This document shows positions 9,399 through 19,643 of a DNA stretch of 64,000 bases, piece by piece. The stretch covers positions 1,116,001 to 1,180,000 of the forward strand of contig NZ_AP022618.1 of the NCBI RefSeq assembly GCF_010731615.1. Reading direction: 5' to 3'. Position numbers and translations under genes: made by a program. Source of the stretch: Mycolicibacterium insubricum (GTDB lineage Bacteria > Actinomycetota > Actinomycetes > Mycobacteriales > Mycobacteriaceae). The notes beneath the pieces are model-generated. The model saw only the letters and a program-made list of their open reading frames with translations, ran no database searches and was not told the DNA's origin. Numbering within the stretch: position 1 is the first letter of the stretch; every line of letters starts with the position of its first letter.

Positions 9399-10306
9399 TG
9401 GCCGCCCGGTCGTCGCAATCCGAGGCGCCCGGCCGACCTGCGCACCACCCGGCGGTTGGGGTGCTGGGCGCGGCGGATGGCCCGCCTCGCCTGGCGCTGC
9501 TGCTTGGGTTTGTCGTCCCACACCTCGGGGTGATCGGCCAGCCAGGCCCGGGACCGCACGGCGAACGGGATGTGGATGACGTAGGCCGCGATGATCAACA
9601 GGATGACCAGGTAGCCGTACTGGATGGCCGCCGCGATGAACAGCGCCAGCAGCGCCAACAGCGGCACCGCCATCTGCCGGGGCACGGCGAAGGTGTGGAT
9701 CTTGCGCATCGGGATGGCGCTGACCACCAGCAGCGAGACGCCGATCATCCAGCCGGCCACCACCCACTGCGCGGTCGGGCTGGTCCACCAGTCGCCGGGG
9801 AACTGCAGCTTGGCGGCCAGCGGGCCGATCGCGCCGATCGCGCCGGCCGGGGCGGGCATGCCGGTGAAGAACTGCTGTTCGTAGGCGGGTTTGTCGCCGT
9901 GCAGCCGGGCGTTGAACCGGGCCAGCCGCAGCACGATGCACACCGCGTACAGCAGCGCGACCACCCAGCCGACCTGCGCCAGGCCGGTGCCGTTGAAGAT
10001 CGCCAGGTAGACGATGAACGCCGGTGCGACGCCGAAGTTCACCGCGTCGGCCAGCGAGTCGATCTCCTCGCCCATCTTCGAGGTGGCGTTCAGCATCCGG
10101 GCGGCCCGGCCGTCGAGCGCGTCCAGGATCGCGGCGACCGCGAGGAAGGCCATCGCCACCGTGTAGCGGCTCTCCTGGAACGCCTGGTCGCGGTTGATCG
10201 CGTCGACGCACAGCTTCACCGCCGAGAGCCCGAAGCAGATCGCCGCGACCGTCATCGCCGACGGCAGGATCCGCAGGCCGTCCTGGGGTTTGAGCCGCGG
10301 CTTCAC
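9395..10306 (-). CDS. pssA: CDP-diacylglycerol--serine O-phosphatidyltransferase
   Basis: 303 aa integral membrane enzyme making phosphatidylserine from CDP-diacylglycerol and serine. The CDP-alcohol phosphotransferase signature D-G-x2-A-R-x8-G-x3-D-x3-D is seen as [20 protein letters not shown] followed by LAD, near residues 80-105. Several hydrophobic helices follow, and the C-terminus is basic ([16 protein letters not shown]). GTG 10306 is chosen because it overlaps the psd stop (GTGA), the same coupling as at its own 3' end. Homologue of Rv0436c. Confidence 0.93.
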   Translation of the reverse strand: MKPRLKPQDGLRILPSAMTVAAICFGLSAVKLCVDAINRDQAFQESRYTVAMAFLAVAAILDALDGRAARMLNATSKMGEEIDSLADAVNFGVAPAFIVYLAIFNGTGLAQVGWVVALLYAVCIVLRLARFNARLHGDKPAYEQQFFTGMPAPAGAIGAIGPLAAKLQFPGDWWTSPTAQWVVAGWMIGVSLLVVSAIPMRKIHTFAVPRQMAVPLLALLALFIAAAIQYGYLVILLIIAAYVIHIPFAVRSRAWLADHPEVWDDKPKQQRQARRAIRRAQHPNRRVVRRSAGRLGLRRPGGQ

Positions 10307-11001
10307 GGGCGGATCTCCGCCAGGATGGTTTCGCCGCCGACGGCCCGCTGCCCGAGGGCGACCTGCAGCTGCGTACCGGCGGGCAGGTAGGTGTCCAGCC
10401 GGGAGCCGAACCGGATCAGCCCGTAGGTGTCGCCGAGCCCGACGTGGTCTCCGGCGGCCACGTCGCACACGATCCGCCGGGCGACCAGGCCGGCGATCTG
10501 CACGGCGATCACCTCCGCGCCGTCAGGGGTGTGGATGACGATGCTGTTGCGCTCATTGGCCTCGGAGGCCTCGGGCAGATCCGCCGAAAGGAACCTGCCG
10601 GGCTGGTGGACGGCGGCGACCACCTGGCCGCCGATCGGGGCGCGCTGCACGTGGGCGTCCAGGATCGACAGGAAGATCGACACCCGCAGCCGCGGCTCGT
10701 CGGACAGGCCGAGTTCCACCGGCGGCGGTGCCATCTCGATTAGGCAGATCTCGCCGTCGGCCGGCGCGACCACGGCACCGGGTCGGGCCGGCGGGACCCG
10801 GGTGGGGTTGCGGAAGAACGCCGCGTTGGCGGCCGCGGCGACCAGGCCGGTGGTGCGGACCCAGCGGTGCTTGTAGCCGAGCGCGGCCACCGCGAGCCCG
10901 GCGCCGACGAACGGCCACCCGGCGCGGTGCATCGGGGGAATCTGGCTACGGATTAGGTCCGCCAGATGGGCTGCTTCGGCGGTGCGGGGGCGTCTGGCCA
11001 C
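10303..11001 (-). CDS. psd: Phosphatidylserine decarboxylase proenzyme
   Basis: 232 aa, the size of M. tuberculosis Psd (Rv0437c, about 231 aa). Converts phosphatidylserine to phosphatidylethanolamine using a pyruvoyl group made by self-cleavage. The cleavage motif is IRFGSR near residue 205, with Ser as the pyruvoyl precursor. Other family blocks are [10 protein letters not shown] and [15 protein letters not shown]. An N-terminal hydrophobic stretch fits membrane association. It is first in the psd-pssA-ATPase run, so PS synthesis and decarboxylation are encoded together. Confidence 0.93.
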   Translation of the reverse strand: MARRPRTAEAAHLADLIRSQIPPMHRAGWPFVGAGLAVAALGYKHRWVRTTGLVAAAANAAFFRNPTRVPPARPGAVVAPADGEICLIEMAPPPVELGLSDEPRLRVSIFLSILDAHVQRAPIGGQVVAAVHQPGRFLSADLPEASEANERNSIVIHTPDGAEVIAVQIAGLVARRIVCDVAAGDHVGLGDTYGLIRFGSRLDTYLPAGTQLQVALGQRAVGGETILAEIRP

Positions 11002-11047
11002 CGCGTCAGTGTAGAGAAGCCACCGCGCCGGTGGGCCCGCGTGCCCG

Positions 11048-11959
11048 TCAGACCGGGTAGGTCACCCCGGTCAGTTCCTCCGAGACCTCCCACAGCCGCT
11101 GCCCGGCGGCGCGGTCGTGGGACTGGGCCGAGGAATTGACTCGCTTGGGGTGGCCCTGCAGTTCGCCGGGCCCGCCGGGGCCGTAGTACTGGCCGTTTTC
11201 GACCGCCGGGTCGGTGGCTGCCCGCAGTGTCGGCAGCGCACCGCGCTCGGCGTTCTGCGCCACCAGCGGCGCGACGAGGCGCCACCCGGGCTTGATCAGC
11301 GCGGGCAGATGCCGCATCAGCTCGGTGTCGGAGAACCCGGGGTGGGCGGCCACGGCGATGGTGTTGGTGCCGGCCAGCCGTCGGGCCAGTTCATAGGTGA
11401 ACAGCAGGTTGGCCAGCTTCGACTGGCCGTAGGCCGCGACCCGGTCGTAGTTGCGCTCGAACTGCAGGTCGTCGAAGTGGATCTTGGCGCGGATCCGGTG
11501 AGCCATGCTGGCGACGGTCACCACCCGGGAGCCCGGCACCGCCAGCAGGTTCTCCAGCAGCAGCCCGGTCAGTGCGAAATGGCCGAGGTGGTTGGTGCCG
11601 AACTGCTGCTCGAAGCCGTCGGCGGTGGTTTGGCGCGGCGACGGGTACATCACCCCGGCGTTGTTGATCAGCAGGTCGATGCGGGGATGGGCGGCGTTGA
11701 GTTCGGCGGCCGCGGTGCGCACCGACTCCAGCGAACCCAGGTCCAGGCGCTGCACGGACACGTCGGCGCCCGGTGCCAGTTCCCGGATCGCATCGGCGGC
11801 GGACGCGCCCTTGCCGGTGTCTCGGACGGCGAGCACCACCGCGGCACCGCGACAGGCCAGCACCCGTGCGGTTTCATAGCCCAGTCCGGTGTTGGCGCCG
11901 GTGACCACCGCCAGGCGTCCGGTCTCCTGGGGTACATCGGCCTCGGTCCATTTGCGCAT
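11048..11959 (-). CDS. Short-chain dehydrogenase/reductase (Rv0439c homologue)
   Basis: 303 aa. [16 protein letters not shown] nucleotide-binding motif, LINNAGVM, catalytic Ser in [10 protein letters not shown] and YGQSK (Tyr-x3-Lys) place it among retinol dehydrogenase/oxidoreductase-like SDRs. ATG 11959 is preferred over upstream in-frame ATGs because [15 protein letters not shown] aligns with the N-terminus I recall for the Rv0439c family. In M. tuberculosis moeA2 lies between psd and this gene; here only 46 bp separate them from psd's start, so moeA2 is absent. Substrate unknown. Confidence 0.88.
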   Translation of the reverse strand: MRKWTEADVPQETGRLAVVTGANTGLGYETARVLACRGAAVVLAVRDTGKGASAADAIRELAPGADVSVQRLDLGSLESVRTAAAELNAAHPRIDLLINNAGVMYPSPRQTTADGFEQQFGTNHLGHFALTGLLLENLLAVPGSRVVTVASMAHRIRAKIHFDDLQFERNYDRVAAYGQSKLANLLFTYELARRLAGTNTIAVAAHPGFSDTELMRHLPALIKPGWRLVAPLVAQNAERGALPTLRAATDPAVENGQYYGPGGPGELQGHPKRVNSSAQSHDRAAGQRLWEVSEELTGVTYPV

Positions 11960-12020
11960 GGCACCCAACATACGGCTGCCGTCGAGTTGCGGGACGCGCA
12001 CGGCGGCTTACTGTCGGTAG

Positions 12021-12827
12021 ATGGCGATCGGTGGCGTGCTGTTCGACATCGACGGCGTCCTGGTGACGTCGTGGCGTCCGATTGTCGGCGCCGCGGCGGC
12101 GCTCGCCGCGGTGGCCGACCGCGGGATTCCGCGGGTGTTTCTGACCAACACCACCACCGGCACCCGCACCCGGATCGCGCAGCGGCTCACCGAGGCCGGG
12201 CTGCCGGTGCGTGACGACGAGGTGTTCACCGCCGCCGCGCTGACCGCCGACCACATCCGCGACCGCTACCCGGGTGCCCGGTGCTTCCTGGTCAACAGCG
12301 GGGATATCGCCGGCGACCTGGCCGGGATCGACGTCGTCTCCGCCGCCGACGCCGCAGATTCCGAGCGTCCGGACGTGATCGTGCTCGGCGGCGCCGGTCC
12401 CGAGTACGACCACCGGACGCTGAGTCGGGTGTACGACTGGATGAGCCAGGGAGTCCCGGTGCTGGCCATGCACCGAAGCACCGCGTGGACGACCGCCGAC
12501 GGGCTGCGCATCGACACCGGCCTGTACCTGTCCGGGCTGGAGCAGGCGTCGGGCTACCGGGCCACCGCGGTCGGCAAACCGGCGCCGGAGGGCTTCCTGG
12601 CCGCGGCAGCGCGACTCGGCGTCGAGCCCGACGAGATGGTCGCCGTCGGCGATGATCTGCACACCGACGTGCTGGCCGCCCAGGTCGTCGGGATGACCGG
12701 GGTGCTGGTGCGCACCGGCAAGTTCCGTCAGCAGACCCTGGACCGGTGGACCGCCGACCAGTTCGCGATGGCCCCCAACCACGTCATCGACTCGGTTGCC
12801 GACCTACCGGAGTTGCTCGGCGCATAA
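12021..12827 (+). CDS. HAD-superfamily IIA phosphatase (LHPP/NagD-like)
   Basis: 268 aa. Motif I is LFDIDGVL (nucleophile and acid Asp), motif [12 protein letters not shown], motif III Lys in [10 protein letters not shown], motif [15 protein letters not shown]. The cap sits between motifs II and III (type IIA), as in NagD and LHPP. A small phosphorylated metabolite or phospho-amino acid is the likely substrate; the exact one is not visible. ATG 12021 gives MAIGGVLFD. It ends 10 bp before the cyclase gene, so the two are probably cotranscribed. Confidence 0.87.
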   Translation: MAIGGVLFDIDGVLVTSWRPIVGAAAALAAVADRGIPRVFLTNTTTGTRTRIAQRLTEAGLPVRDDEVFTAAALTADHIRDRYPGARCFLVNSGDIAGDLAGIDVVSAADAADSERPDVIVLGGAGPEYDHRTLSRVYDWMSQGVPVLAMHRSTAWTTADGLRIDTGLYLSGLEQASGYRATAVGKPAPEGFLAAAARLGVEPDEMVAVGDDLHTDVLAAQVVGMTGVLVRTGKFRQQTLDRWTADQFAMAPNHVIDSVADLPELLGA

Positions 12828-12837
12828 GGTGCAGCGC

Positions 12838-13686
12838 ATGGACGTCCCGGTGGGCTGGCTGATCGCGGCGGGGGTACTGGCCGTCGCGGCGGTGGCCGCG
12901 ATCATCACTTTGACCGTGCTGCTGAGCGTTTCCCGCGGCCAGCTCACCTCGACCCGTCGGGACCTGGCCGACCTGCGCGAGAGGCAGGGCAAGCGGCGCC
13001 GCAAACTCGGCGTCGCGCCGCTGGCCGTCCGCACCGTCTGGCAGACGGCCGATTCGCTGCTGAACAAGGGCATCGTGTCGACCGTCCGCAACTCCATCGA
13101 GGACCTGGCCGGCTGGGCCCAGGTGGAGCGGCCCGACCTGGCCCGGCTCACCGCCGACGGCGACGTGACCATCGCGTTCTCCGACATCGAGGGATCCACG
13201 CAGCTCAACGAGGCCCTCGGTGACCGGGAGTGGGTCAAGATCCTGGAGCGGCACAACAAACTGGTCGGCCGGTGCGTCGACGACCACGGCGGGCACATCG
13301 TCAAAAGCCAGGGCGACGGCTTCATGATGGCCTTCGGTGATCCGCGCGAGGCGCTGGAGTGCGCCGAGGAGATTCAGGCCGACCTGGGCAGTGACCGGGT
13401 GCTGGCCTCCGGCGAGCACCCGATCCGGGTGCGGATGGGCATCCACCACGGCCGGTCGGTGCGCCGCGGCGACGACCTGTTCGGCCGCAACGTCGCGATG
13501 GCCGCCCGGGTCGCCGCCCAGGCCCGCGGCGGCGAGATCCTGGTCAGCGCCGACGTGCACAACGCCGTCGCCGGCGACCCAGAGTTCCGTTTCGGCGCCC
13601 CGCGGGCCGTCACGCTCAAGGGCATCAGCGGTGAGCAGGAGCTGTTCCCGGTATTGATGCCCCGGGCGCTCGAGGCCGCCGAATGA
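12838..13686 (+). CDS. Membrane-anchored class III adenylate/guanylate cyclase
   Basis: 282 aa. One N-terminal membrane helix (residues 5-30, [20 protein letters not shown]) and a basic linker lead to a class III cyclase domain from about residue 105. The first metal-binding Asp is in AFSDIEGST, Lys and the second Asp in IVKSQGDGF, and the transition-state Asn and Arg in [14 protein letters not shown]. The full catalytic set suggests an active homodimeric cyclase making cyclic nucleotide in the cytosol. No sensor domain is visible. ATG 12838 is chosen over an upstream in-frame ATG inside the HAD gene. Its stop abuts the stop of the convergent helicase gene. Confidence 0.9.
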   Translation: MDVPVGWLIAAGVLAVAAVAAIITLTVLLSVSRGQLTSTRRDLADLRERQGKRRRKLGVAPLAVRTVWQTADSLLNKGIVSTVRNSIEDLAGWAQVERPDLARLTADGDVTIAFSDIEGSTQLNEALGDREWVKILERHNKLVGRCVDDHGGHIVKSQGDGFMMAFGDPREALECAEEIQADLGSDRVLASGEHPIRVRMGIHHGRSVRRGDDLFGRNVAMAARVAAQARGGEILVSADVHNAVAGDPEFRFGAPRAVTLKGISGEQELFPVLMPRALEAAE

Positions 13687-15390
13687 CTACAGCTCGCGGT
13701 TGAGCACCCGAACCGCGTCGATGCGGGCCCGCAGCTGGTCGCGGTTGGCGGCGGCGACCGGCGGACCGCCGCAGCGCCGGCGCAGCTCGTTGTGGATCCA
13801 GCCGTGCGGCTTGCCGGACTTGTGGTGGGTTGCCGACACCAGGGCGTTGAGTTCGCGGCGCAGATCGCGCAGTTGGCCGTGGGTGGAGGCCAGCTTCGGC
13901 AGGTCGCCGGAGGCGGTGCGTTTCTGCAGTTGCTCGTCCTGGCGGCGAGACAGCAGGTCGCGCATCTGCCCGGCGTCGAGCAGGCCCGGGATGCCCAGGT
14001 AGTCGGCCTCCTCGTCGGAGCCGGCCGGGGTGGCGGTGCCGAACGACGACCCGTCGAAGATCACCTGATCCAGCTCGGCGTCGGCGCCCAGGGACTCGAA
14101 ACCGTTGTCCTGCTCGCCTTTTTCGTCCTTGCGCTGTTCGGCCAGTTCGGCGTCGAGCGGATCCTCGTCGCCGGTGGATTCGCGGTGCGGTTTGCCTAGG
14201 ACGTGGTTGCGCTGTTCCTCCAGCTCGCTGGCCAGTTGCAGCAGGTTGGGCACCGAGGGCAGGAAGATGCTGGCGGTCTCGCCGGGGCGCCGGGAGCGGA
14301 CGAACCGGCCGATGGCCTGGGCGAAGAACAGCGGGGTCGACGCGCTGGTGGCGTACACGCCGACGGCGAGTCGGGGCACGTCGACGCCCTCGGAGACCAT
14401 CCGCACAGCCACCAGCCAGGTCGACGTCGACTCGGAGAACGCGCTGATCCGGTCCGAGGCGGTGGGGTCGTCGGAGAGCACGACGGTCGGCGTCTCGCCG
14501 GTGATTTTGCGCAGCAGGTCGGCGTAGGCGCGGGCGGAGGTCTGGTCCGAGGCCAGGATCATGCCGGCGGCGTCGGGGACGTGCTCGCGCTTCTGGGTCA
14601 GCCGCCGGTGGGCGGCGGCGATCACGGCGGGCATCCATTCGCCGGTCGGATCCAGCGCGGTGCGCCATGCGCGGGCGGTGTGCTCGGCGCTCAGCGGTTC
14701 GCCCAGGCGTGCGGAGTACTCTTCGCCCGCGCTGTCGCGCCAGCGGGCCTCACCGGAGTACGCCAGGAAGACCACCGGCCGCACGACGCCGTCGGCCAGG
14801 GCGTCGGAGTAGCCGTAGACGTGGTCGGCCTTGGAGCGCTGGAACCCGGCGGAGTCCGGTTCGTAGGTGACGAACGGGATGGGGCTGTCGTCGCTGCGGA
14901 ACGGGGTGCCGGTGAGCGCGAGGCGCCGGGTGGCGTCGTCGAAGGCTTCCCGGATGGCCTCGCCCCAGGTCTTGGCGTCGCCGCCGTGGTGGATCTCGTC
15001 GAAGATGACCAGCGTCTTGCGGTTCTCGGTGCGCACCCGGTGCCGCGTCGGGTGGCTGGCGACCTGGGCGTAGGTGACGGCCACGCCGTGGTAGTCCGAC
15101 GACGTCTGGGAGTCGGAGTTGGAGAACCGCGGGTCGATGGCGATGCCCATCCGCGCGGCGGCGTTGGCCCACTGCACCTTGAGGTGCTCGGTGGGGACGA
15201 CGACGGTGACCTGCTCGACGGCCCGTTCGGCCAGCAGCTCGGCGGCGATCCGCAGGGCGAAGGTGGTTTTGCCGGCGCCGGGGGTGGCCACGGCCAGGAA
15301 ATCGCGGGGCTTGGCGGCCAGGTACTTGACCAACGCTCGCCGCTGCCAGCCCCGCAAGCTCTGGGTGCTGGGCGCTAGATCAGCCGGCAC
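13687..15390 (-). CDS. DEAD/DEAH-box superfamily 2 helicase
   Basis: 567 aa from GTG 15390, which has AAGGAG seven bases upstream; longer in-frame starts lack this. The Q-like LRGWQRRAL is followed by motif I ATPGAGKTTFAL, motif Ia VVPTEHLKVQW, motif II DEIHH (DExH), motif III ALTGTP, then the second RecA domain with VSEGVDVPRL and motif VI QAIGRFVRS. The C-terminal 200 residues are charged and contain QLRDLRRELNALV. It resembles XPB/UvrB-like SF2 helicases of DNA repair; the exact role is unknown. It is the last gene before the exported repeat protein. Confidence 0.88.
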   Translation of the reverse strand: MPADLAPSTQSLRGWQRRALVKYLAAKPRDFLAVATPGAGKTTFALRIAAELLAERAVEQVTVVVPTEHLKVQWANAAARMGIAIDPRFSNSDSQTSSDYHGVAVTYAQVASHPTRHRVRTENRKTLVIFDEIHHGGDAKTWGEAIREAFDDATRRLALTGTPFRSDDSPIPFVTYEPDSAGFQRSKADHVYGYSDALADGVVRPVVFLAYSGEARWRDSAGEEYSARLGEPLSAEHTARAWRTALDPTGEWMPAVIAAAHRRLTQKREHVPDAAGMILASDQTSARAYADLLRKITGETPTVVLSDDPTASDRISAFSESTSTWLVAVRMVSEGVDVPRLAVGVYATSASTPLFFAQAIGRFVRSRRPGETASIFLPSVPNLLQLASELEEQRNHVLGKPHRESTGDEDPLDAELAEQRKDEKGEQDNGFESLGADAELDQVIFDGSSFGTATPAGSDEEADYLGIPGLLDAGQMRDLLSRRQDEQLQKRTASGDLPKLASTHGQLRDLRRELNALVSATHHKSGKPHGWIHNELRRRCGGPPVAAANRDQLRARIDAVRVLNREL

Positions 15391-15661
15391 CCCGAGACTC
15401 CTTCCGACAACGGATTGCAGCCTAGTGCAACGGAATCCGCGGACGCATTTCCCCGCGGCGTGTCCTGGGGGGACTCGGGCGTGGCGAGCGTCCACCTACT
15501 GCACGAGCGGCCAGTGGTGTCGCGTTTCCCGAGGACTGGGTCCGTGCAGGCGTACATGGTGGAGCGTTCGTGCAGTGGTTGGCCACTCGGTCTGGCCGCC
15601 TGCGGATGCAGGGGCGACGTTGAGCCGAGTGCGAACTTCGTTGGCGTTCGCGTGGTTGCCC
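15391..15661. other. Intergenic DNA without a recognisable gene
   Basis: Between the helicase start and the giant repeat gene. A CCGCGG inverted pair (15437-15442 and 15453-15458) lies in the likely helicase promoter region. A plus-strand reading frame (15415-15711) is open, but only its last 50 bp resemble a known protein (see the VapC relic). Confidence 0.5.
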
Positions 15662-15711
15662 TCTTGGGCCCGGGTTTCAACAGCTTCACCATCCTGCGCG
15701 CGGACGGCTGA
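15662..15711 (+). pseudogene. Relic of the 3' end of a vapC toxin gene
   Basis: 39 of 50 bases match the last 50 bases of the intact vapC (20281-20330) without gaps, down to the shared TGA. The relic reads LLGPGFNSFTILRADG against PLTPGFDSFVILPAGG. Upstream, NFV is the only further hint of VapC (compare NYVFTLDLRDF); the PIN active site is gone. The relic and the intact vapBC lie on opposite sides of the giant repeat gene in the same orientation. Confidence 0.7.
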
Positions 15712-15757
15712 ATCCTCGGCGCTGGCATGGGGTGGCGCTGATCGACGGCGGGAGGAG

Positions 15758-17599
15758 CTACATGCTGGTGCTCGGCTCCGCCACCCCGATCGCCCAGACT
15801 CCCCGGTCGGTCACCAAGTAGGTGGTGCCGTCGACGACGACGACGGGATTGGCAGTTGGTTTGCCTAGGAAGCCGTAGGCGTTGTTGACGGGGGTGGCCG
15901 TGCCGGTGGGATCGAGCGCCAGCGCGTAGGTCTGGTACTGGTATAGGGCGTCGCCGGTTGTGGTGATCAGATAGGTGGTTCCGTCGCTGGTGATGACGGG
16001 GGCACCGGACGGGCGGCCGGGGAGTGCCTTGCCGACCGTGGTGGCGGTGCCGTCGGCGTGCAGAGCGGTCACCCTGGTCTGCTCGGAGCTGGAGGCATTG
16101 TTGTGGCCCAGGGTGGTCACATAGGTGGTTTCGCCGACGACGATGGGGGCGGCAGCGAGGGGGCTGCCCGGAATGTCGCGGTAGGTCGTGGGGGTGCCGT
16201 CGGCGCGCAGGATGGTGACGGTCGTGGTGCCACTGTCGTCGGTGAGTACGTAGCGGGTGTTGCCGGTGCCCATGACGGACGGATTGCCGGGCCGTTCGCC
16301 GGGGAGCTGCGTGACGTTACCGTTTCCGTCGAGGGCCGTAATGTACGTTCCGGTTCCGTTTTTGCTGAGCAGGTATGTCTTTTCGCCGACGACTACAGGA
16401 GCGCCGTACGGAGTGCCGGTGAAGGGTTTGCTGGCGATGCCGCTCGGTCCGATGGCCGTCAGATTGGTCTTACTGGTGGTGCCGTCGTAGGTCGTCAGGT
16501 ACGTGGTGTCGCCGACGACGACGGGGCTACCAGTTCTGTAGCCGCTGATGTCACCGACGTCGGTCACGGCGCCGTTGGCGCCGACGGCCACGACGTGTGT
16601 CCGGGTGGTGTAGTCGGTTACGTTGTAGATCTCGGTGGTCAGGTAGGTGGTGTTGCCGACGACGACGGGGTCGCCGAATCGGTCGCCCTGGAGGTCCGAG
16701 ACGGGGGTGGTGCTGCCGTCCGGGTGGAGCGCCGTCACATGGGTCATATCGCCGGTGTCGGTCTGACTGCTCAGGTAGAGGGTGTCGCCCACGACCTTGG
16801 GGTTGCCTGTTCGGTCGCCGGACAGGTCGGTGAATGAGGTGGCGTGACCGTTGGCGTCGAGGACCATCACGTGGGTCGTCTGCCCGTCGGTGGTGCGGGC
16901 GACCAGGTAGCTTGTGTGCGTGCCACTGACCACGGTGAGGTTCTCGCCGGTGAGCGTGGACGTCGGGGTGGCGTTGCCGTTGGCATCGAGCGCGGTCACG
17001 TAGGTGGTGCCGCTGCCGGTTCGGGTCAACAGGTAGGTGGTGTTGCCGACGACGATGGGGGCACCGGCGCGGGTACCGGTGACCGCCGGTTTGCTGGTGA
17101 CGTTGCCGTTGGCATCGAGGACTGTCACACCGGTCGGACCTACGGCGGTGCCGTTGCTCTCAGAGGTCAGATAGACCTTGTCGCCGACCCGAATGGGGTC
17201 GCCGACCACCTTGCCGTCTGGGCCGTTGTGCGTGGTGACCTGGCTGTCCTGGCCGAGAACCGTGACGTAGGTCTTACTCGAACCGGCAGTGCCGTTACCC
17301 GAGTCGGTGGTCAGCAGGTAGGTGGTGCTGCCCACGACGAGCAGATTCCCGACGGGGTTGCCGGTGATGGCGGGTTGCGTGGTGGTGTTGCCGTTGGTGT
17401 CGAGGACTGAGACGTATGTGTTGCCGAAGGAGTTGGTGATCACATAGGTGGCGTTGCCGACGACGACGGGTGACCCATTTGGCGTTCCGGTCAGCGGTGT
17501 CTGACCGGTGCTGCTGGTGCCGTTGGGACGGACCGTCGTGATGTAGGTATTGCCGTCCTTGGTGCTCAGCACGTAGGCGTTGCCAGACCTCGCATCGAT
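15758..17599 (-). repeat. Array of 13-14 protein repeats of about 45 residues
   Basis: Each unit runs P-hydrophobic-VVG-x-TTYL-T, a variable loop, THVTALD-x-NGN-x-T, then a Gly-rich turn to the next P. The second strand often carries Tyr and the third ends in NGN or DG. The final unit (VVVVDGTTYLVTDRGVWAIG) is short, as expected if it closes a propeller with the first half-unit (DARSGNAYVLST). Confidence 0.7.
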
Positions 17600-19261
17600 G
17601 TAGGTCTGGCTTGGCTGGACCCCATCGGGCAGTGGTAGTGGCGCCGTCGCGATGCCGGTGATGTTTTCGTGAACGGTGACAGTTGTTCCGTCGCTGGCGG
17701 TGATGGTGAAGTCGGTCGTCTGGGGCACCTGGGAGGCCAGCAGAGCGGTGCGGGGCGTGGGGGTGAACGTCCAGATGCCGGTGGACTTCTCGAGTTCCAC
17801 GGCGCCCACGCTCGGCTTGGGCGGGGTCGTCAATTCATAGGTCACGGTTCCGTTGGGGTTGGCGACGGTCACGTGGCCCATGATGGCCCCGGTCGCCGGG
17901 TTGGGGTACCCGTCTACCAAGTAGGAAGGACGCTCCGCATTCACGGTGACGGTTTGGGTGCTGGTGTGGCCGGAGTCGCCGATCAGGCCGAAGGTGACGG
18001 CGTTGAGGAGTCCGCCGATGCCGTGGATGTGCCAGCCGGAGCTTTCGTCGCTGGTGGTGACGGCGAATGTGTCGCTTGCTGGTGCGGTGCCGTTCCATGA
18101 GGTGGCCGGTGTGTAGGTGGCATTGCCGCTGGTGTCGACGACCAGGGTGGCGTTGCTGCTCGATGAGGTGTAAGTGCCGGGCTGGTAGGTGACGGTGTCT
18201 CCGTCGCGGTCGGTGGCACCGGTGAGCGTGAACGGGGTGGCGGCCTGCCCCTGGTTCAGGCTGAGGTTGACCGATTGTGGTGTGTCGGTGGGGGATCCGT
18301 TGTCGAAGGTGCGGCGGACCCACTCCAGCACGCCGTTGAGCAGGGGGTTATCGGGTGCGACGCCATTGCTGTTGTTGTTGAACAGGGAGCCCAGGCCGAC
18401 GAGGGACAGCACCCGCTCGATCGGGTTGGAGCTCACCGTCGTCGTCGGGGTGGTCAGCGACGAGGAGGTCGTGGCCGGGGCGCTGTAGGAGGCGAACGAC
18501 GGGGCCGGGGTGATGCCGATGGGCGTGCTGTTGAGGCCCGCGTCGATCTCGTTGACCGCGGATTCGTTGACGGTGAACGCGGTGAGGTCGGGCAGGGCGC
18601 TGGAGCGTTCTTCGGAGTGGGCAGTCGGGTCCAGTCGGGAAGCGGCCAGGTTCTGCAGGCGATGCAGCGGAGCAGCGGCCAGAACGTCCGGGGCGGTACT
18701 CGGCAGCCGGAAGGCGCTGCGGTGCTGGGACTGTGGGGCGACCTCGACTGCGGCGAACGTCGCGGCTGCAGGATCCGGTTGAGGATCGACGACGGTTTGC
18801 GGTTCGCGGGTCGACTCGTCGGTGATGGGTTTCGGTTCGGTGAGCCCGCGGGTGCGGGTCAGGCGCGAAAGCACATGCTGCGGGGCGTCGAGGCCGAGGT
18901 GCTTGCGGACCCTCGGTGTGGTGTCGTCGGGGCCGCGGTTGGTCTCCTGCGCGGTATTGGTGTCGGTGGTTTCGGTGCGCTCCGAGTCGGTACCACCAGT
19001 CGTGGCGGTGGTGTGTCCGGTGCCGGGTGAGGGGTCATCCGGTGTGGCCGCGGCGTGACGCTGCCGTCCGGCTGCGGTGCCGATGCGGTGAGCGGGTGTG
19101 CTGTGCTCCTGGCCGCCGGGTTTGTCCGGCGTGTGTGAGCCCGTGCCGTCGTTCCCGCCGGAGGCCATGGCGACCGGGCATCCTTCGGCGACCGCGACGC
19201 CGATGCCTAGGGCCACGGCGAGCCCGCCGACCCGACCGATGAAACGACCGTATCCAGCCAT
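15758..19261 (-). CDS. Giant exported protein: Ig-like domains plus beta-propeller-type repeats
   Basis: 1167 aa from ATG 19261 (GGGGGG lies just upstream; TTG 19273 is a weaker alternative). Residues 1-33 form a signal peptide ending PVAMA. Residues 35-320 are Thr/Ser/Pro-rich and low complexity. Residues about 325-540 look like two Ig-like/cadherin-like beta domains (DRDGDTVTYQPGTY, DTFAVTTSDE, DFTITASDGTTVTV). From about 555 to the end come 13 and a partial 14th repeats of 40-50 residues with consensus PVVVGNTTYLLT...TYVTALDANGN, read as propeller blades. There is no lipobox or C-terminal anchor. Likely secreted or bound to the cell surface; function unknown. The repeats are diverged, so the array is not recent. 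Confidence 0.8.
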   Translation of the reverse strand: MAGYGRFIGRVGGLAVALGIGVAVAEGCPVAMASGGNDGTGSHTPDKPGGQEHSTPAHRIGTAAGRQRHAAATPDDPSPGTGHTTATTGGTDSERTETTDTNTAQETNRGPDDTTPRVRKHLGLDAPQHVLSRLTRTRGLTEPKPITDESTREPQTVVDPQPDPAAATFAAVEVAPQSQHRSAFRLPSTAPDVLAAAPLHRLQNLAASRLDPTAHSEERSSALPDLTAFTVNESAVNEIDAGLNSTPIGITPAPSFASYSAPATTSSSLTTPTTTVSSNPIERVLSLVGLGSLFNNNSNGVAPDNPLLNGVLEWVRRTFDNGSPTDTPQSVNLSLNQGQAATPFTLTGATDRDGDTVTYQPGTYTSSSSNATLVVDTSGNATYTPATSWNGTAPASDTFAVTTSDESSGWHIHGIGGLLNAVTFGLIGDSGHTSTQTVTVNAERPSYLVDGYPNPATGAIMGHVTVANPNGTVTYELTTPPKPSVGAVELEKSTGIWTFTPTPRTALLASQVPQTTDFTITASDGTTVTVHENITGIATAPLPLPDGVQPSQTYIDARSGNAYVLSTKDGNTYITTVRPNGTSSTGQTPLTGTPNGSPVVVGNATYVITNSFGNTYVSVLDTNGNTTTQPAITGNPVGNLLVVGSTTYLLTTDSGNGTAGSSKTYVTVLGQDSQVTTHNGPDGKVVGDPIRVGDKVYLTSESNGTAVGPTGVTVLDANGNVTSKPAVTGTRAGAPIVVGNTTYLLTRTGSGTTYVTALDANGNATPTSTLTGENLTVVSGTHTSYLVARTTDGQTTHVMVLDANGHATSFTDLSGDRTGNPKVVGDTLYLSSQTDTGDMTHVTALHPDGSTTPVSDLQGDRFGDPVVVGNTTYLTTEIYNVTDYTTRTHVVAVGANGAVTDVGDISGYRTGSPVVVGDTTYLTTYDGTTSKTNLTAIGPSGIASKPFTGTPYGAPVVVGEKTYLLSKNGTGTYITALDGNGNVTQLPGERPGNPSVMGTGNTRYVLTDDSGTTTVTILRADGTPTTYRDIPGSPLAAAPIVVGETTYVTTLGHNNASSSEQTRVTALHADGTATTVGKALPGRPSGAPVITSDGTTYLITTTGDALYQYQTYALALDPTGTATPVNNAYGFLGKPTANPVVVVDGTTYLVTDRGVWAIGVAEPSTSM

Positions 19262-19643
19262 GAGACCCCCCAAGGTCAGTGACGTTGCCGCCGATTGCGC
19301 CCGCGTCGGCGGGCCGCTCCTCAGCTAATTCTTATAGCCAGCTGAACGGTACCTCAGGAAAGCCTGTCCTCATAGGCATTGGCCGCCCGAAATTTCCACC
19401 CGCTGATCGATGAATACGTCAATTCGTTGAGATAGAGGGCTTGATATGCAGATTCGGCTTGCCTGGGCTGTCGCCGTCAAACGCTGCCAGCCTCGGCGCT
19501 CGCGTCATCAATCGAAGCCTTGGTGTGTATTCACAGCAAACTGACAGCAAAAGAATCTGGTGCGAAAGGGATGGCGCGCGGTACAGCGCTGCAGGGGTTG
19601 CGGGGTCGCTACTCTCGCAGCGCGCTGCCGACGAGACCGCAGG
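19262..19643. other. Intergenic DNA between giant repeat gene and vapBC
   Basis: About 380 bp without a supported gene. It holds the candidate promoter of the giant gene. An imperfect direct repeat, CAGCAAACTGA/CAGCAAAAGA, lies around 19536-19556. Reading frames here do not look like any protein I recognise. Confidence 0.5.
19331..19360 (-). promoter_or_regulatory. Candidate promoter of the giant repeat gene
   Basis: Minus strand: TTCCTG (19360-19355) as -35, an 18-bp spacer, TATAAG (19336-19331) as -10, about 70 bp before the ATG. TATAAG is unusually AT-rich for this region. The start of transcription is inferred, not shown. Confidence 0.35.

Noticed and set aside
10212..13560. Other long frames opposite psd, SDR, HAD and cyclase genes
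   Set aside because: Each is antisense or out of frame to a gene with clear catalytic motifs.
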